From: Bifidobacterium breve | GTDB lineage: Bacteria > Actinomycetota > Actinomycetes > Nanopelagicales > Nanopelagicaceae | Assembly (NCBI GenBank): GCA_945860275.1 | Contig: CAMAPN010000005.1 | Location: 1 to 55,218, forward strand | Length of the DNA stretch: 55,218 nucleotides | Reading direction: 5' to 3' | Part shown: positions 37,161-47,101 of the stretch, piece by piece | Position numbering within the stretch: the first letter of the stretch is position 1 | Layout: every line of letters starts with the position of its first letter | Program-made: the position numbers and the translations under genes | Notes under the pieces: model-generated | Told to the model about the DNA's origin: nothing | Database searches by the model: none | The model's input: only the letters and a program-made list of their open reading frames with translations

Positions 37161-38279
37161 TTAGGCAGTTCGCTTTCTGCTGCGTTTACGCTCGCTAGCA
37201 AGTTGGCAAATGCTCATCGCCAAGATTGCTGCCGCTGATTCCCGGTCAGATGTTTTGGTAAAGCCCTCGCTCTCCAAAGTTGAAATAGCGGACATCAGTG
37301 CATCCTGAGAGAGTGACTCATTCTTAATTATCTGGACCCCTCCGCGGTGGGCTAGCGCTTTCGCATTAAGCAATTGCTCGCCATTTCCAATTGGCAGTGG
37401 AATCAACACCGCCGGAAGAGCGCTCGCCTCTATCTCAGCGCATGTGCCAGCACCACTTCGTGCCACGACAAGATCTGCAGCGAGAAAGGCCTGATCCATC
37501 TGGTCAATATAAGGCACGGGGTGATAGCCCTCTGAACGAAGAGGAAGCGAATTTCCCGCTCCTACTGCATGCAGAATCTGAAACCCTCGGGCAACTATTT
37601 CATCAAGGGCTTGTGCAATAACTTCGTTTACTTTTGCAGCACCCAAAGAACCGCCGAATATCAACATCGTTTTGCGATTAGGCTCGAGGCCAAAGTGTGC
37701 TCGAGCTGCGCTCTTACATTCTTCGCGCTGACTCACGTTTAATTTAGAAATATCCGCAATGGACTGGCGAATTGGCAATCCGATTGCAGGGGCATCGTTC
37801 CACTCTGGAATGGAAAAATTCGAGAAGGCTTGGGTTGCCATCCATTTACCCACGCGATTTGCCAAGCCTGGCAATGCGTTGGCCTCGTGAATCACCAAAG
37901 GCGTTTTGGCAAGTTTGGCTGCGCAATATGCAGGAAGGGCAACATAGCCACCGAATCCTACGACGACATCCACGTGCAAACTTTTAATTGTCTTTCTGGT
38001 TTTTACCACGGCGATAATCAAGCGCGGCAAGAAAGAGAGTAAGTCGCCATTGAGCTTTCGCGGGAAATCAGTTTTTGGAACGAGCCTAAAAGTTGCGTGA
38101 GCTTTCTTGAGTAGAGGTAGCTCCGCTCCGCTCTTTGTCGCTAAATAAATGGCATTCAGTTGGTCAAATCCTGAGCCGGAGAGCATCGCATGCAACTGCT
38201 CTTCAGTTGCCATTGCCGGCAATAAATGGCCAGCTGTTCCGCCGCCAGCGAATAACACGGTCAATGGGCGCATACTCAT
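37161..38279 (-). CDS. murG: UDP-GlcNAc:lipid I N-acetylglucosaminyltransferase
   Basis: Peripheral membrane GT28 glycosyltransferase that turns lipid I into lipid II on the inner membrane face. I chose the ATG at 38279, which overlaps the ftsW stop as ATGA and gives 372 aa. Motifs: FAGGGTAGHLLPA, VVGFGGYVALPA, HEANALPG, FGGSLGA, and the UDP-GlcNAc site SGAGTCAEIEASALPAVLIP (abridged boundaries). The basic C-terminal tail (ERKRSRKRTA) is suited to membrane association. Confidence 0.97.
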   Translation of the reverse strand: MSMRPLTVLFAGGGTAGHLLPAMATEEQLHAMLSGSGFDQLNAIYLATKSGAELPLLKKAHATFRLVPKTDFPRKLNGDLLSFLPRLIIAVVKTRKTIKSLHVDVVVGFGGYVALPAYCAAKLAKTPLVIHEANALPGLANRVGKWMATQAFSNFSIPEWNDAPAIGLPIRQSIADISKLNVSQREECKSAARAHFGLEPNRKTMLIFGGSLGAAKVNEVIAQALDEIVARGFQILHAVGAGNSLPLRSEGYHPVPYIDQMDQAFLAADLVVARSGAGTCAEIEASALPAVLIPLPIGNGEQLLNAKALAHRGGVQIIKNESLSQDALMSAISTLESEGFTKTSDRESAAAILAMSICQLASERKRSRKRTA

Positions 38280-39457
38280 CGACCACGCCACATTAATAGC
38301 TTGGGTCGCGCATCGAAGTAACTTTTAGCTTCAGGCTCGCGCCGAGCCACACCAAGAATGAATGCGAGCCCCACCATGGATGAGATCAGCGCAGAGCCGC
38401 CATATGAGACCAGAGGTAATGGCAACCCGACAACCGGGAATACGCCAGTAACCGAGCCGATGTTGATCGAAGCCTGAGCAATAATCCACGTGGTGACTCC
38501 AGCAACGGCATAGCGGGAGAAGGGATCGCGAGTTGTTATGGCGGTTTTAATACCCGCCCACGCGATCATAAAGAACGCCGCCAACACAATAGTTGTACCT
38601 AACAAACCAATCTCTTCGCCAATGACGGCAAAAATAAAATCGGTGTGCGCTTCTGGCCCTAAGTTCCCCCATTTCTGCCTACTACCGCCGAGGCCAACCC
38701 CAAATATTCCACCAGTGGCTAACGCCATACGAGAGTGTGCAGGTTGCCACCCTAATCCCAAATAATTTGCAGCCGAGAATGGATCAAGGAATGCTGTCAA
38801 TCGACTTAACAAGGTAGGTCTAAGGAGCGCTAATCCAATAATCGTGGCCAGGCATACTCCACTAATAGCTAGTAGACGAGTAATCCGCTCGCCAGAGATA
38901 AAAAGCATGCCAATCATTATGAGCGCCAGGACCATGACGGTGCCAATATCTTTGCCGAGCAGGATAAGTAGCGAGATGCCGCCAAAACCAACAAGTAACG
39001 CCCCAGTACCCTGATTGCGCAAGAATTCGCCGCGTTCAACTTTTGCCAGAATGAAGGCTGCCCAAATGATCAGAGAAATCTTTGAGAACTCACTCGGTTG
39101 AATCGTTATGGGGCCAAGATGAATCCAGTTTCTATTTCCATTTATCTCAAGACCAATCCCGTCGACGAAAACGAGCCCGAGTAGCATCGCCGAACCAAGA
39201 AGTAGTGGCGGTGAAATCCTTCGCCAACCTTTCGTTGGGAGCTTGAATGCGAAGTAACCCAGTAGCAATCCAGCGCTAAACCAAATGATCTGTCGGAACA
39301 CGATTGAAAATGATGAACCTGAATTTGCATATGCACGCACACCTGATGCAGAAAGCACCATGAGTAGACCCATGAAGATAAGAACGCCCATTCCTGAGAG
39401 CAGAACATAGAAAGGAGCCGTTGGGTGGGTGAGTAATGGTTTCTTTGCCCCGCTCAT
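38276..39457 (-). CDS. ftsW: Septal peptidoglycan glycosyltransferase FtsW (SEDS)
   Basis: Ten-segment SEDS protein that polymerises lipid II at the septum with FtsI. The 393-residue protein has NRNWIHLGPITIQPSEFSK, the probable catalytic aspartate in GKDIGT, LGGSRQKWGNLGPEAHTDF, IGEEIGLLG, and PLPLVSYGGS near the end. It lies one base after murD and overlaps murG. The short C-terminal tail (about 25 residues) lacks the long proline-rich extension of mycobacterial FtsW that binds FtsZ. RodA is possible by family, but the dcw position favours FtsW. Confidence 0.95.
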   Translation of the reverse strand: MSGAKKPLLTHPTAPFYVLLSGMGVLIFMGLLMVLSASGVRAYANSGSSFSIVFRQIIWFSAGLLLGYFAFKLPTKGWRRISPPLLLGSAMLLGLVFVDGIGLEINGNRNWIHLGPITIQPSEFSKISLIIWAAFILAKVERGEFLRNQGTGALLVGFGGISLLILLGKDIGTVMVLALIMIGMLFISGERITRLLAISGVCLATIIGLALLRPTLLSRLTAFLDPFSAANYLGLGWQPAHSRMALATGGIFGVGLGGSRQKWGNLGPEAHTDFIFAVIGEEIGLLGTTIVLAAFFMIAWAGIKTAITTRDPFSRYAVAGVTTWIIAQASINIGSVTGVFPVVGLPLPLVSYGGSALISSMVGLAFILGVARREPEAKSYFDARPKLLMWRGR

Positions 39458-39458
39458 C

Positions 39459-40877
39459 TCACAGCTGCCCTACCAACTCAGTTACCGCTTCGACAAAGAG
39501 CTCTCCGCGCTGCGCATAAGATTGGAATTGATCCATGGATGCGCACGCTGGCGCTAGTAGCACGGTATCTCCATCATGTGCCACACGACTTGCAGCCAGT
39601 ACTACCTCGCGCATTAATGCCTTCGCGCGCTCTGCACCCTCTAACGAAGGATCCTCATCAATCAAAATGATAGGAGTTTCGGGCGAGTGTTTTTCCAGCG
39701 CATTCTTTATCAATGGTCGATCGGTGCCGATGAGAATTGCCGCTCGAATCTGCTGATGGCGACGCTTGACCAGCGTTTCGATATCAGCGCCTTTTGCCAG
39801 CCCGCCAGCAATCCAGATGATTGAATCGAAAGCTGCGAAAGCGGCATTTGTTGCGTGCGGATTGGTGGCCTTGGAATCGTTAACCCACGTGATGCCATCT
39901 TTATGAGCTACTTTCTCAATTCGATGATGGCCAGGAGTAAATGCCCGAAGACCCTGGCTGATGGCATCTGGCTCGATACCCACCGCTCGAGCTAGCCCGG
40001 CTGCGGCAAGCGCGTTTGAGACATTGTGCGGCGCTGGTGGGTTGATATCACTAAGTTGCGCAAGTTCGGTTGCAACATTTTGCGCTCCAGTAAATGCGCG
40101 GTCGATCAGAAGATCTTCAACAACGCCCAATTCACCGTATTGAGGAACTTGTAAGGTGTAGGTCGTAATCTCACGCTCGCGCAGGAGCGACTCTATTGAT
40201 TCATGGAGCCTTGGATCATCGCCGTTGATTAACACCTGTTCTGCACCATTAAAAATCTTTAGCTTTGCCTGCAAGTAGTTCTGGAAGTTGCCATGCCAAT
40301 CAAGGTGGTCGTCATCAATGTTGAGCAGCGCACCAGCGCTAAGTTGCAGATTGGAAGTCCAATGCAACTGGAATGAGGAAAGCTCAACAATGAGGTACTC
40401 ATAAAACTCTGGCGCTGTGAGAACTTCGATAACCGGGGTGCCAACATTGCCGCATGCGATTGCACTCTTGCCTGCAGCTTTGATAATCGACTCGACCATA
40501 CCCACGGTTGAAGTTTTGCCATTGGTACCGGTGACACCTAACCAGATTCGTTTGGCACTCTTGCCAGCTTTTAGCTGTTGTTGATCATGCATGAAAGAGA
40601 ATTCAATCTCCCCCATCACGTGAGCGCCGTGCTCAAGAGCCGCAAGCAGGATGGGGTGCTCTGGTTTCCAACCCGGAGAAGTGATGACTAACGGCGGAAA
40701 CTTCTCTGGGATATCAAAGGTGACGTGGATTCCAAGTGCGCCAAGTTCTTTTGCTAATTCACGATGTCTACTATCGTCCCGCTCTTCGAAGACTGTTACT
40801 TCATAGCCAATCTTTACCAGTGCGCGTGCAGTGGCATCGCCAGTAACGCCCAGTCCAGTAATCAAGACTTGGGACAT
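39459..40877 (-). CDS. murD: UDP-N-acetylmuramoylalanine--D-glutamate ligase
   Basis: Adds D-glutamate to UDP-MurNAc-L-Ala. The 472-residue protein has an N-terminal Rossmann domain (VLITGLGVTGDA), the ATP loop TGTNGKTS (116-123), the central ELSSFQL and DDDHLDWHG, and C-terminal NDSKATNPHAT and PACASMDQF. It lies 3 bases after mraY and one base before ftsW, so expression is tightly linked. Confidence 0.97.
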   Translation of the reverse strand: MSQVLITGLGVTGDATARALVKIGYEVTVFEERDDSRHRELAKELGALGIHVTFDIPEKFPPLVITSPGWKPEHPILLAALEHGAHVMGEIEFSFMHDQQQLKAGKSAKRIWLGVTGTNGKTSTVGMVESIIKAAGKSAIACGNVGTPVIEVLTAPEFYEYLIVELSSFQLHWTSNLQLSAGALLNIDDDHLDWHGNFQNYLQAKLKIFNGAEQVLINGDDPRLHESIESLLREREITTYTLQVPQYGELGVVEDLLIDRAFTGAQNVATELAQLSDINPPAPHNVSNALAAAGLARAVGIEPDAISQGLRAFTPGHHRIEKVAHKDGITWVNDSKATNPHATNAAFAAFDSIIWIAGGLAKGADIETLVKRRHQQIRAAILIGTDRPLIKNALEKHSPETPIILIDEDPSLEGAERAKALMREVVLAASRVAHDGDTVLLAPACASMDQFQSYAQRGELFVEAVTELVGQL

Positions 40878-40880
40878 CGT

Positions 40881-41939
40881 CTACCCCGTCACCCATGCAC
40901 CATAAAAGAGGCCAAGTCCGCCGGCCACCATGATTCCAGCGATGATCCAGAATCGAATCACGATAGTGACCTCACCCCAACCCAGAAGTTCGAAGTGATG
41001 TTGCAGCGGCGCCATGCGAAAAATTCTCTTTCCTTTTGAAATCTTGAAGTAACTCACCTGGAGAATTACAGATAGCGTGATAATTGCGAAGAGGCCACCA
41101 ATAAGGGTGAGTAATAATTGAGTTCTGAGCGTGATTGCCAATCCTGCTAACGCGCCACCAAGAGCTAACGACCCAGTATCTCCCATGAAGATTTTTGCTG
41201 GACTTGCGTTCCACCATAAGAAAGCAAAACATGCACCACTGAGCGCTGCAGCTAACACTGCCAAATCAAGTGGATCTCGGACCTCGTAACACTTGGCCCC
41301 TGCGCTGATGGTACAACTTTGCCCAAACTCCCAGACGCCAATGAGAATGAAGGCGCCAAAACTCATTACTGCCGCTCCCGTAGCCAAACCATCGAGGCCA
41401 TCAGTGAGATTCACCCCGTTGCTTGTTGCCGTAATCATGAAAAAGACCCAGACAACGACTAGGACTGCACCTAGCTTGATTGATGTGTCGCGCACCGTTG
41501 ACAAGTTGAGCGACACTGGCGTTAACCCACGTTCGTCCGGGAAATTCAATCCAGCAACGGCGAATGCAAGTGCGACAACGCTCTGCGCAAGCATCTTGGT
41601 GCGCGCGCGAAGTCCAAGTGATCTCTGTTTGGAAACTTTGAGCCAATCATCGAGAAACCCGACCAAACCCAGCCCACTCATCAGGCCGATAACCAACAAC
41701 GCTGAGACAGTAACTGCCCGTTGGGTGATTAGATGAGTGATGAAGTAACTTCCCACAACTGCACCAATAATGACAATGCCGCCCATAGTGGGTGTACCGC
41801 GCTTGGTGTGGTGTGTTGTCGGGCCATCATCTCGAATAAACTGTCCATATCCGCGCTTAACCAGAACCCTGATTGCAGCTGGCGTGCCAAAGAATGCAAA
41901 GAGAAAAGCTAGTGCGCCTGCGGAAAGAATGCCTCTCAT
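40881..41939 (-). CDS. mraY: Phospho-N-acetylmuramoyl-pentapeptide transferase
   Basis: Integral membrane enzyme that attaches phospho-MurNAc-pentapeptide to undecaprenyl phosphate, forming lipid I. The 352-residue protein has about ten membrane segments. Catalytic motifs are D97-D98 (GFLDDWLK), [10 protein letters not shown] and [12 protein letters not shown], and the C-terminal HHH-type motif reads [11 protein letters not shown]. It lies 11 bases after murF and 3 bases before murD. Confidence 0.98.
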   Translation of the reverse strand: MRGILSAGALAFLFAFFGTPAAIRVLVKRGYGQFIRDDGPTTHHTKRGTPTMGGIVIIGAVVGSYFITHLITQRAVTVSALLVIGLMSGLGLVGFLDDWLKVSKQRSLGLRARTKMLAQSVVALAFAVAGLNFPDERGLTPVSLNLSTVRDTSIKLGAVLVVVWVFFMITATSNGVNLTDGLDGLATGAAVMSFGAFILIGVWEFGQSCTISAGAKCYEVRDPLDLAVLAAALSGACFAFLWWNASPAKIFMGDTGSLALGGALAGLAITLRTQLLLTLIGGLFAIITLSVILQVSYFKISKGKRIFRMAPLQHHFELLGWGEVTIVIRFWIIAGIMVAGGLGLFYGAWVTG

Positions 41940-41950
41940 CGCGCAATCAC

Positions 41951-43366
41951 CTAACGTCCGTTCTCTTCAAAAGTTTCTGCTGTTTCTTCTGTTTTTTCTG
42001 TTTCCTCGTGCAATAAAGAGTTCCTGAGCGCATCGCTTAGCTTTTCCAGCCCTTCAGCTCGGGAACCTTTGACTAGTATCACATCACCTGGCGTGATTTC
42101 CTTGGATATAGCCAGCGCCTCATCGAACGAACGAACATGCTGCACGTGGGACTGTGAATGTGCAATCTCTCCGTATTCCGGGGTATTCACTGCGATTACG
42201 TGGTCTATCTCCATCTTTTCGGCGAAGAGCGTAATGTCCTGGTGAGCGTGATTGGAATCTCCACCTAGCTCATGCATTTTGCCGATGAATGCCCAAGCTC
42301 GACCGCCACGTTCCTGAGCGAAATAGCGGAGCGTTTCAATGGCAGCTCGCATACTCTCAGGATTGGCATTGTAGGAATCATTAATGAGCAGAATTGAACC
42401 TACCTCTGAGATTTCCATCCGCCATTTGCTGGCGATTTCTGCAGTAGAAAGTCCGCTTGCGATTTTATCGATTGGTATCTCGAGAGCTGTTGCAATTGCT
42501 GCGGCAGCAAGTGCGTTCGGGACTTGATGTCGACCAATCAAACGTAAGGCAACCGGTTCGCGACCAGCCTTTGTTACAAGATCAAAATGCGCGCAACCCT
42601 CTCGCACATCTATATCTGCAGCTCGCACATCACAGGAGTTCTCCTCGCCGAAGGAGATCACTGCAGCTGCAGTTTGTGCGGCCATTTTTGGCGTGAACTC
42701 ATCGTAGGTACCGAGAATAACCGTTGCGCCTTTGGTGAGATTAGAGACTATTTCTGATTTTGTTTTCGCAATTGCCGTCCTTGATCCAAATTCGCCAATG
42801 TGTGCACTGCCCACCACTAACACAACTCCGATATCTGGTTGCGCCATCTGAACTAACCGAGCGATATCACCCTGGTGGCGGGCACCCATTTCAAGGATGC
42901 AAAACCGCGTCTTCTCTGTAGCCCGCAGTAAGGTAAGCGGAACTCCAAGGTCGTTATTAAATGATTGTTGCGGCGCAATCGTCTCTCCTGCAAGCGATAA
43001 CACGTGTCGAGCAATATCTTTAGTTGTCGTCTTTCCCTGGGAGCCAGTAATCCCAATGACTTTCATATTAGGTAAGCGCCGTCTAATCTCTGCACCTAAT
43101 TTGCTAATCGCCGTTAGCACATCTGTAACTACTATGCAGCTAGCGCCGACCTGCCGAGTGGTCAACGCTGTCGTGGCCCCTTTTTCAAGCGCCTCTGCAA
43201 CATAACTGTGGCCATCAACTGTTTCACCGTTTAGAGCAAGAAAGATTCCACCTTTGATTGGTTGGCGGGAATCAAAGAAAGGTTCTGCCGTAACTAGAGC
43301 ATTCACATCACCAACAGGTGTGCCGTCTACTATTTTGGCAATCTCGGCTACGGTGAGCGCAATCAT
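41951..43366 (-). CDS. murF: UDP-N-acetylmuramoyl-tripeptide--D-alanyl-D-alanine ligase
   Basis: Adds D-Ala-D-Ala to finish the pentapeptide. The 471-residue protein has ATP loop TGSQGKTT (107-114), [25 protein letters not shown], and [11 protein letters not shown] near the end. The final 20 or so residues ([17 protein letters not shown]) are a low-complexity acidic tail not needed by the family fold, coded by a TTTCT-rich stretch at 41960-42007 on the plus strand. The start overlaps the murE stop by 4 bases. Confidence 0.97.
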   Translation of the reverse strand: MIALTVAEIAKIVDGTPVGDVNALVTAEPFFDSRQPIKGGIFLALNGETVDGHSYVAEALEKGATTALTTRQVGASCIVVTDVLTAISKLGAEIRRRLPNMKVIGITGSQGKTTTKDIARHVLSLAGETIAPQQSFNNDLGVPLTLLRATEKTRFCILEMGARHQGDIARLVQMAQPDIGVVLVVGSAHIGEFGSRTAIAKTKSEIVSNLTKGATVILGTYDEFTPKMAAQTAAAVISFGEENSCDVRAADIDVREGCAHFDLVTKAGREPVALRLIGRHQVPNALAAAAIATALEIPIDKIASGLSTAEIASKWRMEISEVGSILLINDSYNANPESMRAAIETLRYFAQERGGRAWAFIGKMHELGGDSNHAHQDITLFAEKMEIDHVIAVNTPEYGEIAHSQSHVQHVRSFDEALAISKEITPGDVILVKGSRAEGLEKLSDALRNSLLHEETEKTEETAETFEENGR

Positions 43367-44868
43367 TTTCTTTTTCCTATCAATTCCTGAGCAATTTCTC
43401 GATCATCAAAGGGATGGATGGTGCCGTTGATTTCCTGACCCGTCTCATGTCCTTTCCCAAGAATGAGAACAACATCGCCTTTGATGGCCAGCTCGAGCGC
43501 TCGCTCAATGGCAACCTTTCTTTCGATTTCTACTGTCACGTTAGTAAATCTCTTTGGTCCCATCTGCTCAATGATTGCAGAGGCAGATTCACTTCGCGGA
43601 TTATCACTTGTAAAGATCGCGATATCGCAACCTTGTGCAAGCGCCGCACCCATCAACGGACGTTTACCTGGATCTCTATCACCACCACAACCTAAGATGC
43701 CAATAACGCGCCCTGGAAGATTGGCACGTACCGCCGCTAGTACTCGTTCAATTGCATCAGATGAGTGTGCATAATCAATCAAAACGTGAACGCCTTCGGG
43801 ATGAGCTACTCGCTCCAATCGCCCTGGGGCGCCTTGAGCTGTTGAGAGCGCAGCAGCAGCACTTAAAGGATCAATCCCACTATCAACTGCTAACGCAATG
43901 GCCATTAGTGCATTTGCTACGTTGTACTCTCCGACCAATGGCGTGCTCACATCTAATAGCACCCCATTGGGGCCGCGTACCGAAAAGTTCATTCCGCTTG
44001 GAGTGGTTGCCGAATAATCAACCAGGTGCCATGCAGATTTCCGATTGGTAAGTGATAAATCAAGGGCGGGAATTGATGCTTCGGCGTAAAGTCGAGCGCC
44101 CCATTCGCTATCCACATTAATCATGGCGCTCTCAGCAAAAGAAAGTGTGAAAAGTCGTTTCTTTGCTCGATAGTAGCTATCCATGTCGCCATGAAAATCT
44201 AGGTGATCTTGTGAGAGATTAGTAAAGCCCACCGCTGCAAATCGAGTGCCATCGACTCGGTGTAGCGCAAGGGCATGACTTGATACTTCCATCACCACAT
44301 TAGCAATATGTCGTTCGCTAAAAGTAGCAAGAAGCGCTTGGAGATCGGGTGCTTCAACCGTTGTGCGCACGCTGGGAAATCGTTCTTGACCAATCTTGGT
44401 CTCTACTGTTCCCATCAGGGCTGATTGCCGTTTGTTCTCACGCCAGATGTGATCTAACAGGTATGCGACAGTAGTCTTGCCATTGGTGCCTGTTACTCCA
44501 TACAGCCGTAAATCGTGCGTAGGTGCGCCATAGAACCAGGCCGAGAGTGGTCCAAGGGCGCCGCGAAGATTTTTCGTTACCAGGATTAGTGGTGCGTGAG
44601 CTTTCGCGCCCAGTTGCTCCCGAGCAATCGCATAACCACTTTCATCTGTAAGAATTGCAGCAGCTCCAGCGGCGATAGCTTGATTCATAAAATGTATGCC
44701 ATGAGTCTTTGCGCCCTGAAGGGCGACAAAAAGATCCCCAGCGTCAATTTTCTGCGAATCTAATGAGATTCCGGTGACCAAAGCATCTTTAGCGGCATGG
44801 GTAATCTCAAGAAAGTCTGCAATTTGCTTTAGCGAGCGCGAGTATTCATATTGGAGTAATTCGCGCAT
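43363..44868 (-). CDS. murE: UDP-MurNAc-dipeptide--meso-diaminopimelate ligase
   Basis: Adds the third stem-peptide residue. The DNPR motif at 422-425 (TSDNPRSE) is the signature for meso-diaminopimelate, so the wall is probably DAP-type rather than lysine-type. The ATP loop TGTNGKTT lies at 126-133, and YYRAKKRLF holds the carbamylated lysine. IDYAHSSD and LGKGHETGQ complete the C-terminal domain. Length is 501 aa. It lies 2 bases after ftsI and overlaps murF. Confidence 0.97.
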   Translation of the reverse strand: MRELLQYEYSRSLKQIADFLEITHAAKDALVTGISLDSQKIDAGDLFVALQGAKTHGIHFMNQAIAAGAAAILTDESGYAIAREQLGAKAHAPLILVTKNLRGALGPLSAWFYGAPTHDLRLYGVTGTNGKTTVAYLLDHIWRENKRQSALMGTVETKIGQERFPSVRTTVEAPDLQALLATFSERHIANVVMEVSSHALALHRVDGTRFAAVGFTNLSQDHLDFHGDMDSYYRAKKRLFTLSFAESAMINVDSEWGARLYAEASIPALDLSLTNRKSAWHLVDYSATTPSGMNFSVRGPNGVLLDVSTPLVGEYNVANALMAIALAVDSGIDPLSAAAALSTAQGAPGRLERVAHPEGVHVLIDYAHSSDAIERVLAAVRANLPGRVIGILGCGGDRDPGKRPLMGAALAQGCDIAIFTSDNPRSESASAIIEQMGPKRFTNVTVEIERKVAIERALELAIKGDVVLILGKGHETGQEINGTIHPFDDREIAQELIGKRK

Positions 44869-44870
44869 GG

Positions 44871-46676
44871 CTACCTTTTCGCTGAAGCTGTCGCGACTTT
44901 TGCCTCTTTATTCAACGTATCAAGGCCTCGCTTATCCAACGGAAACGGAATGAACTCTTGACCTGTTGGAGGTACTCGATAACTCTTCAAAGCATATGAA
45001 ATAACCGATTTGAATACAGGTCCACCAAGATACCCTCCCCAGTGGATACCTACTGGGTTCTGAACGGTCACGCTCATAGCAAATCGAGGTTTATCTGCTG
45101 GTGCGAATCCGATAAATGAAGCGGTGTACCCGCGATAGCATCCACAATTGCTGTCATACCGTTGCGCTGTGCCAGTCTTGCCTGCGACTCGGTAACCAGG
45201 TATTGCAGCTCGAACTGCTGTACCACCCTCTTGCACAACGCTCTCCATCATGACGCTCAACTCTTTCGCAACGTCCTGGGAGATGACGCGACGAGATTCT
45301 GGACGTGGCGCAGAGGTGTAATGGCCGGATGAATCACTCGTGCCAGCGACTAACGTTGGCGTGACTCGAAGACCAGAATTAGCTATCGTTGCAAAGACGC
45401 TCGTAGCTTGAATTGCAGTAACGGAGTAGCTCTGCCCAAATGAAACAGTAGGGAAAGTTGAGCCTGACCACTTCTCCACTGGATTTAATATTCCGGCCGG
45501 CTCTGCAGGTAGCCCTAACTTCACACGCTCACCGATCCCAAAATTCCTCAAGTATGAGTAGAGCGTATTCTCGCTCATCCGTTCGCTTATCTTGATAGTG
45601 CCGACGTTACTTGACTTGGCGAGAACTCCAGTTGCAGTTAACTTCCATACCGGGTGCTTATCGTGATCATTGAAGGTTTTGCCAGCCCTCTTAATTTTGT
45701 CGGGAGTCTTGAAAAGAGTTGTTGGGGTCACCACTTTCTCTTCAAGAGCTGCCGCCATCGTCATAACCTTGCCAGTTGATCCAGGTTCATACACATCTTG
45801 GACTGATGGAATCTTCAACAAGGAAGCTTTTGTTTGCGAGAAGTTATTAGGATCAAATCCAGGCGCTGTTGCAAGTGCCAAAATTTCTCCTGTTGCCGGG
45901 TCCATGATTACAGCACTCACCGAGCTTGCCTTAGTTTGTTTAGCTAGTGCGGTGATTGCATCTTCTGCGGCCCATTGCAAATCGCGATCTATCGTCAGTC
46001 GCACAGACTTCCCTGGCTGTGGCGGTACTAAAACTTGTCGCGAGGATGGAATTGATGGTCCGCCACCAGACTCATAGGTGAATACACCGTCGGTGCCTGC
46101 TAGAACATGGTTAAGCGAGGCTTCCATGCCACCACCACCCACGCCCGCTGAGTTTACAAAGCCAAGTAGTGAGGCAGCGAGATACTTCTCTGGATAATCT
46201 CTTTGGAACCCGCGCTCGCTAAAGAATCCACCAATCCGTTCCGAAAGCTTCCCTTGCCCATTTTCATTTGCAATAGCAGCTTTGACGCTCTTCCATTGCG
46301 CCGGCGTAATGTCTCGAGCAACGTAGACGAATTTACGTGTGCCCACTAGGCGTGACTTCACATACGAGATGCTCTCGCCAATAATTGGGGCAACAATTTC
46401 CGCTGCACGATCGGGTCGATTGATCAACGTCTGATCCACGACAAGATCTATTGACTCGATGCTGCGAGCTAGCACATTCCCATTGCGATCAGTGATCTCT
46501 CCACGAGGAGCTGGCAGAGTTGCGGTGCGAGTCAATTCTCTCGTCGCTCGCTCGGCATACTCCTGGGCATTTACTGCCTGCACATCAATTAAGCGAAGGA
46601 AGAAAGTAACGAAAAGAAGCGCGATGATTAAAAGAGCTGCTCGCAACCGACCCTGTGCGACCCGTAATGGACTCAT
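44871..46676 (-). CDS. ftsI: Septal penicillin-binding protein FtsI (PBP3, class B)
   Basis: Transpeptidase that cross-links septal peptidoglycan, partner of FtsW. One membrane anchor (about 11-30), a pedestal domain with PAPRGEITDRNG (near 55), and a transpeptidase domain with S300-x-x-K303 (EPGSTGK), S355-S356-N357 and K500-T501-G502. The segment CGCYRGYTASF after the KTG box is usual in actinobacterial FtsI. The length of 601 aa is normal. Its start overlaps the ftsL-like gene by 4 bases. Confidence 0.96.
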   Translation of the reverse strand: MSPLRVAQGRLRAALLIIALLFVTFFLRLIDVQAVNAQEYAERATRELTRTATLPAPRGEITDRNGNVLARSIESIDLVVDQTLINRPDRAAEIVAPIIGESISYVKSRLVGTRKFVYVARDITPAQWKSVKAAIANENGQGKLSERIGGFFSERGFQRDYPEKYLAASLLGFVNSAGVGGGGMEASLNHVLAGTDGVFTYESGGGPSIPSSRQVLVPPQPGKSVRLTIDRDLQWAAEDAITALAKQTKASSVSAVIMDPATGEILALATAPGFDPNNFSQTKASLLKIPSVQDVYEPGSTGKVMTMAAALEEKVVTPTTLFKTPDKIKRAGKTFNDHDKHPVWKLTATGVLAKSSNVGTIKISERMSENTLYSYLRNFGIGERVKLGLPAEPAGILNPVEKWSGSTFPTVSFGQSYSVTAIQATSVFATIANSGLRVTPTLVAGTSDSSGHYTSAPRPESRRVISQDVAKELSVMMESVVQEGGTAVRAAIPGYRVAGKTGTAQRYDSNCGCYRGYTASFIGFAPADKPRFAMSVTVQNPVGIHWGGYLGGPVFKSVISYALKSYRVPPTGQEFIPFPLDKRGLDTLNKEAKVATASAKR

Positions 46677-47101
46677 GGTTTCACTCCCTCTAATTGCTGC
46701 GCGGGGACATCAACCTCGATGGCGCTCTTTGGCCGCAGGTCAAGAAAATCTGGAGTACCACTTGGCACCATACCTAGCGTGCGCGCCCGCTTGGCCAGCA
46801 TGTGCGGCGATGAAAATCGTGCAACTTGAGCAGTAATCGCCTCTTCCTGGTCTGCGATTGCTTGAGCTTCGATCTTTAATCTATGCAGTTTTATCGAATC
46901 CTGATTGAGCGCCATGTTCAATGCCATCACCATAAAAATGCTTGTAATGAGCGCACCAAAAACTAGAGAGACGAAGGCTGTGGTGGTGACAGAACGGCCA
47001 TCAGCAACTTTGAGGTCTTGAACTAAACGTAGTAACGGTTCAGGGGTGCGAGCTGTTGGAATGGATTTAACAAGTGGAATCTTGCGAGCGGTTAGCGCCA
47101 T
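46673..47101 (-). CDS. FtsL-like septum formation protein
   Basis: A 142-residue bitopic protein between rsmH and ftsI, exactly where FtsL lies. It has a basic cytoplasmic end of about 40 residues, one membrane segment (about 43-63) and a coiled-coil-like stretch (about 66-97; QDSIKLHRLKIEAQAIADQE). A C-terminal segment follows with the AKRARTLGMVPSG motif seen in FtsL/DivIC proteins. Sequence similarity in this family is always low, so the call rests on layout and position. The ATG overlaps the rsmH stop as TAATG. Confidence 0.85.
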   Translation of the reverse strand: MALTARKIPLVKSIPTARTPEPLLRLVQDLKVADGRSVTTTAFVSLVFGALITSIFMVMALNMALNQDSIKLHRLKIEAQAIADQEEAITAQVARFSSPHMLAKRARTLGMVPSGTPDFLDLRPKSAIEVDVPAQQLEGVKP

